Shown here: positions 62,487 through 64,000 of the stretch, in pieces
Numbering within the stretch: position 1 is the stretch's first letter
Layout of the letters: every line of letters starts with the position of its first letter
NCBI GenBank assembly: GCA_018240785.1
Contig: JAFEFC010000041.1
Location: 62,001-126,000 of the forward strand
Source: Pseudomonadota bacterium
Lineage (GTDB): Bacteria; Pseudomonadota; Gammaproteobacteria; Burkholderiales; Rhodocyclaceae
Direction: 5' to 3'
Length of the DNA: 64,000 bases
Notes under the pieces: model-generated
Database searches by the model: none
Seen by the model: the letters and a program-made list of their open reading frames with translations, nothing else
Told to the model about the DNA's origin: nothing
Translations under genes and position numbers: made by a program

Positions 62487-63085
62487 TACGGATCAACCTC
62501 CTCCCGCACCGCGAGGAAATGCGCCAGCATCGACGCAAACAGTTCTATTCGCTGTCCGCAGCGATGGTGGTGCTGGGCGCGCTGATCGGCTTGCTGGGGC
62601 ACACGATCTACGCGCGGTACATCGGCGCGCAGGAAGAGCGCAACGCCTTCCTCAAGTCCGAGATTGTCATCCTCGACCAGCAGATCGCGGAAATCCGCCG
62701 CCTGCGCGAGCAGATCGATGCGCTGCTGGCGCGCAAGCAGGTGATCGAATCGCTGCAGAGCACCCGGGCCGAGACGGTGCATCTGTTCAACGAACTTGCG
62801 CAGGTCATGCCGGAAGGTGTGTACCTTAAATCGGCCAAGCAGAACGGCCCGCGCATCACCCTGGTGGGCTACGCGCAGTCGAACGCGCGCGTCTCGCATC
62901 TGATGCGCAACGTCGATGGCTCGGCCTTCCTCGAGCAGCCGGCGCTGGTCGAAGTCAAGGCTGCGACGGTGAACAATCGCCGCGTGAGCGAATTCACCCT
63001 CAACGTCAGCATCAAGCAACCCAAGCAGGAACAGGCGGCGGCGAAGACCGCTGCGCCAGCGGCGGGCAAGGGAGTGGCGAAATGA
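62483..63085 (+). CDS. pilN: Type IV pilus assembly protein PilN
   Basis: A 200-residue bitopic inner-membrane protein. The N-terminal INLLPHREEMR (residues 3-13) is the PilM-binding motif. One membrane helix follows (about 24-46), then a coiled coil (about 50-90) and a ferredoxin-like periplasmic domain. It forms the PilN-PilO heterodimer. Start at ATG 62483, overlapping the pilM stop. Confidence 0.94.
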   Translation: MIRINLLPHREEMRQHRRKQFYSLSAAMVVLGALIGLLGHTIYARYIGAQEERNAFLKSEIVILDQQIAEIRRLREQIDALLARKQVIESLQSTRAETVHLFNELAQVMPEGVYLKSAKQNGPRITLVGYAQSNARVSHLMRNVDGSAFLEQPALVEVKAATVNNRRVSEFTLNVSIKQPKQEQAAAKTAAPAAGKGVAK

Positions 63086-63759
63086 ACGCGAACGCCGCGT
63101 GGGGCAGTTTGCGCAACCTCGACCTGAAGCGCCTGGCGCAGGATTTTCGCGGGCTGGATGCAAGGGATCCGGGCGTTTGGCCGCTGGCGCCGCGCGTCGC
63201 CGTCTTCGTCGGCTTGCTGGTGGCCACCCTCGCCGCCTTCTGGTGGTTCGACTGGCGCGAACAGGCGCTGACGCTGGAGCAGCGCCAGGCCGAGGAGCTC
63301 AGCCTGCGCGAGGAATGGGTCAACAAGAAGCGGCAGGCGGTGAACCTCGATGAACACCGCCGTCAGCTTTCCGAGATCGACCGCCAGTTCGGCGCGCTGC
63401 TCAAGCAACTGCCGAACCGGGCCGAGATGGACTCGCTGCTGTCGGACATCAACCAGGCAGGGCTGGGGCGCGGCCTGCAGTTCGATCTGTTCAAGCCGGG
63501 CTCGGATGTCATCAAGGATTTCTACGCGGAGATGCCGATCGACATCAAGGTGATCGGCATTTATCACGACCTCGGGGAGTTTGCCAGCGACGTCGCGCAG
63601 ATGCCGCGCATCGTCACGCTCAACAATGTGGCGCTGGAGGCGGACAAGGACGGCAGGCTCAAGCTGGACGCCAAGGCGATCACCTACCGCTATCTCGACG
63701 AAGAAGAACTTGCGAAGAAGCGGGCAGCCGAGAAGGCTGCCAAGGGGAAGAACAAGTGA
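63082..63759 (+). CDS. pilO: Type IV pilus assembly protein PilO
   Basis: A 225-residue PilN partner. A short N-terminal cytosolic part contains LRNLDLKRLAQDFRGLD. One membrane helix (about 33-55), a coiled coil with Gln/Glu-rich heptads (about 58-105) and a ferredoxin-like domain (INQAGLGRGLQFDLF onward) follow. It overlaps pilN by ATGA and pilP by GTGA. Confidence 0.94.
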   Translation: MNANAAWGSLRNLDLKRLAQDFRGLDARDPGVWPLAPRVAVFVGLLVATLAAFWWFDWREQALTLEQRQAEELSLREEWVNKKRQAVNLDEHRRQLSEIDRQFGALLKQLPNRAEMDSLLSDINQAGLGRGLQFDLFKPGSDVIKDFYAEMPIDIKVIGIYHDLGEFASDVAQMPRIVTLNNVALEADKDGRLKLDAKAITYRYLDEEELAKKRAAEKAAKGKNK

Positions 63760-64000
63760 GGCGCACCGTGACCATCCTGGCATGCTGCCTTGGCCTGGGA
63801 GCGTGTTCGGGCGACGAACAGCAGGACATCCGGGCCTGGATGGACGAGCAGGCCAAGACCATGCGAGGCAGCGTCAAGCCGCTGCCCGAGATCAAGCCCT
63901 ATGCGGTGGTGGCGTATTCCGCCTCGACCCTGGTCGAGCCATTCCGCGCCAGTCGCATCGAGCCGGAGAAGGCGCCCGGTGGCGTGCGGCCGGACACGCA
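63756..64000 (+). CDS. pilP: Type IV pilus lipoprotein PilP (3' end outside window)
   Basis: The first 81 residues of PilP. A GTG start overlaps the pilO stop (GTGA). A lipoprotein signal (ILACCLGLGACSG, lipid Cys about 17) is followed by a disordered linker (DEQQDIRAWMDEQAKTMRG) and the Pro-rich PLPEIKPY typical of PilP, which tethers PilNO to the secretin PilQ. The beta domain lies beyond the right edge. Confidence 0.9.
   Translation, partial: MRRTVTILACCLGLGACSGDEQQDIRAWMDEQAKTMRGSVKPLPEIKPYAVVAYSASTLVEPFRASRIEPEKAPGGVRPDT

Overview
The window is chromosomal DNA of high GC content with tightly packed genes, many overlapping as ATGA. The gene set points to a betaproteobacterium of the Rhodocyclales, most likely Thauera or a close Azoarcus/Aromatoleum relative. 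The pointers are PEP-CTERM/PrsT surface proteins, an aerobic benzoate/catechol meta-cleavage cluster, an assimilatory sulfate pathway that uses an Fe-S APS reductase and a one-chain sulfite reductase, and an hslVU locus preceded by a STAS protein. The genus is inferred; there is no rRNA or tRNA gene to confirm it. I see no insertion sequence, prophage or CRISPR array.

Layout. 1-5.6 kb: tolQ (cut by the window edge) and ybgC; divergently a duplicated STAS protein, hslV and hslU; an AEC-type carrier and an Hsp15-like S4 protein. 5.7-13.4 kb: sulfate assimilation on the minus strand (TSUP permease, cysI, DUF934, cysH, a possible 49-residue ORF, cysD, cysN) with a divergent CysB/Cbl-type regulator. 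13.5-17.8 kb: a minus-strand glutamate/aspartate ABC importer (gltIJKL) followed by a secreted asparaginase. 18.0-21.9 kb: PrsT-like TPR protein and a PEP-CTERM protein with a good sigma-54 promoter. 22-27.8 kb: an Atm1-type ABC exporter and a fused indolepyruvate:ferredoxin oxidoreductase.

27.9-40.4 kb: aromatic catabolism. A minus-strand meta-cleavage operon (catechol 2,3-dioxygenase, 2-hydroxymuconic semialdehyde dehydrogenase, 2-oxopent-4-enoate hydratase, 4-oxalocrotonate decarboxylase) diverges from benABCD, an aromatic-acid MFS transporter with an extra C-terminal Usp-like domain, and a convergent XylS/BenR-type regulator. Upstream of benA lie two TGCA-N6-GGATA direct repeats laid out like the Pm promoter of the TOL plasmid. 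Together these genes would import benzoate, convert it to catechol and cleave the ring. The tautomerase, the aldolase and the acetaldehyde dehydrogenase are not in the window.

40.7-45.7 kb: a FadL-type channel, a FadN-type hydroxyacyl-CoA dehydrogenase/enoyl-CoA hydratase and a thiolase. 45.7-64 kb: housekeeping genes (YdcF-like, DUF2802, ridA, recG, ubiC-ubiA, a small secreted protein, pyrF, ubiD, DUF4870, dacB, a hypothetical, lptM-lysA, cyaY, mrcA) and the start of the type IV pilus operon pilMNOP, cut at the right edge.

The least ordinary signals are the MFS-Usp fusion, the Pm-like benA promoter, the sigma-54 promoter of the PEP-CTERM gene, and a set of long palindromic repeats in intergenic gaps (two inverted copies at 7.1-7.4 kb, one at 24.0 kb, related ones at 49.9 and 54.4 kb). 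I found no clearly new multi-gene system.
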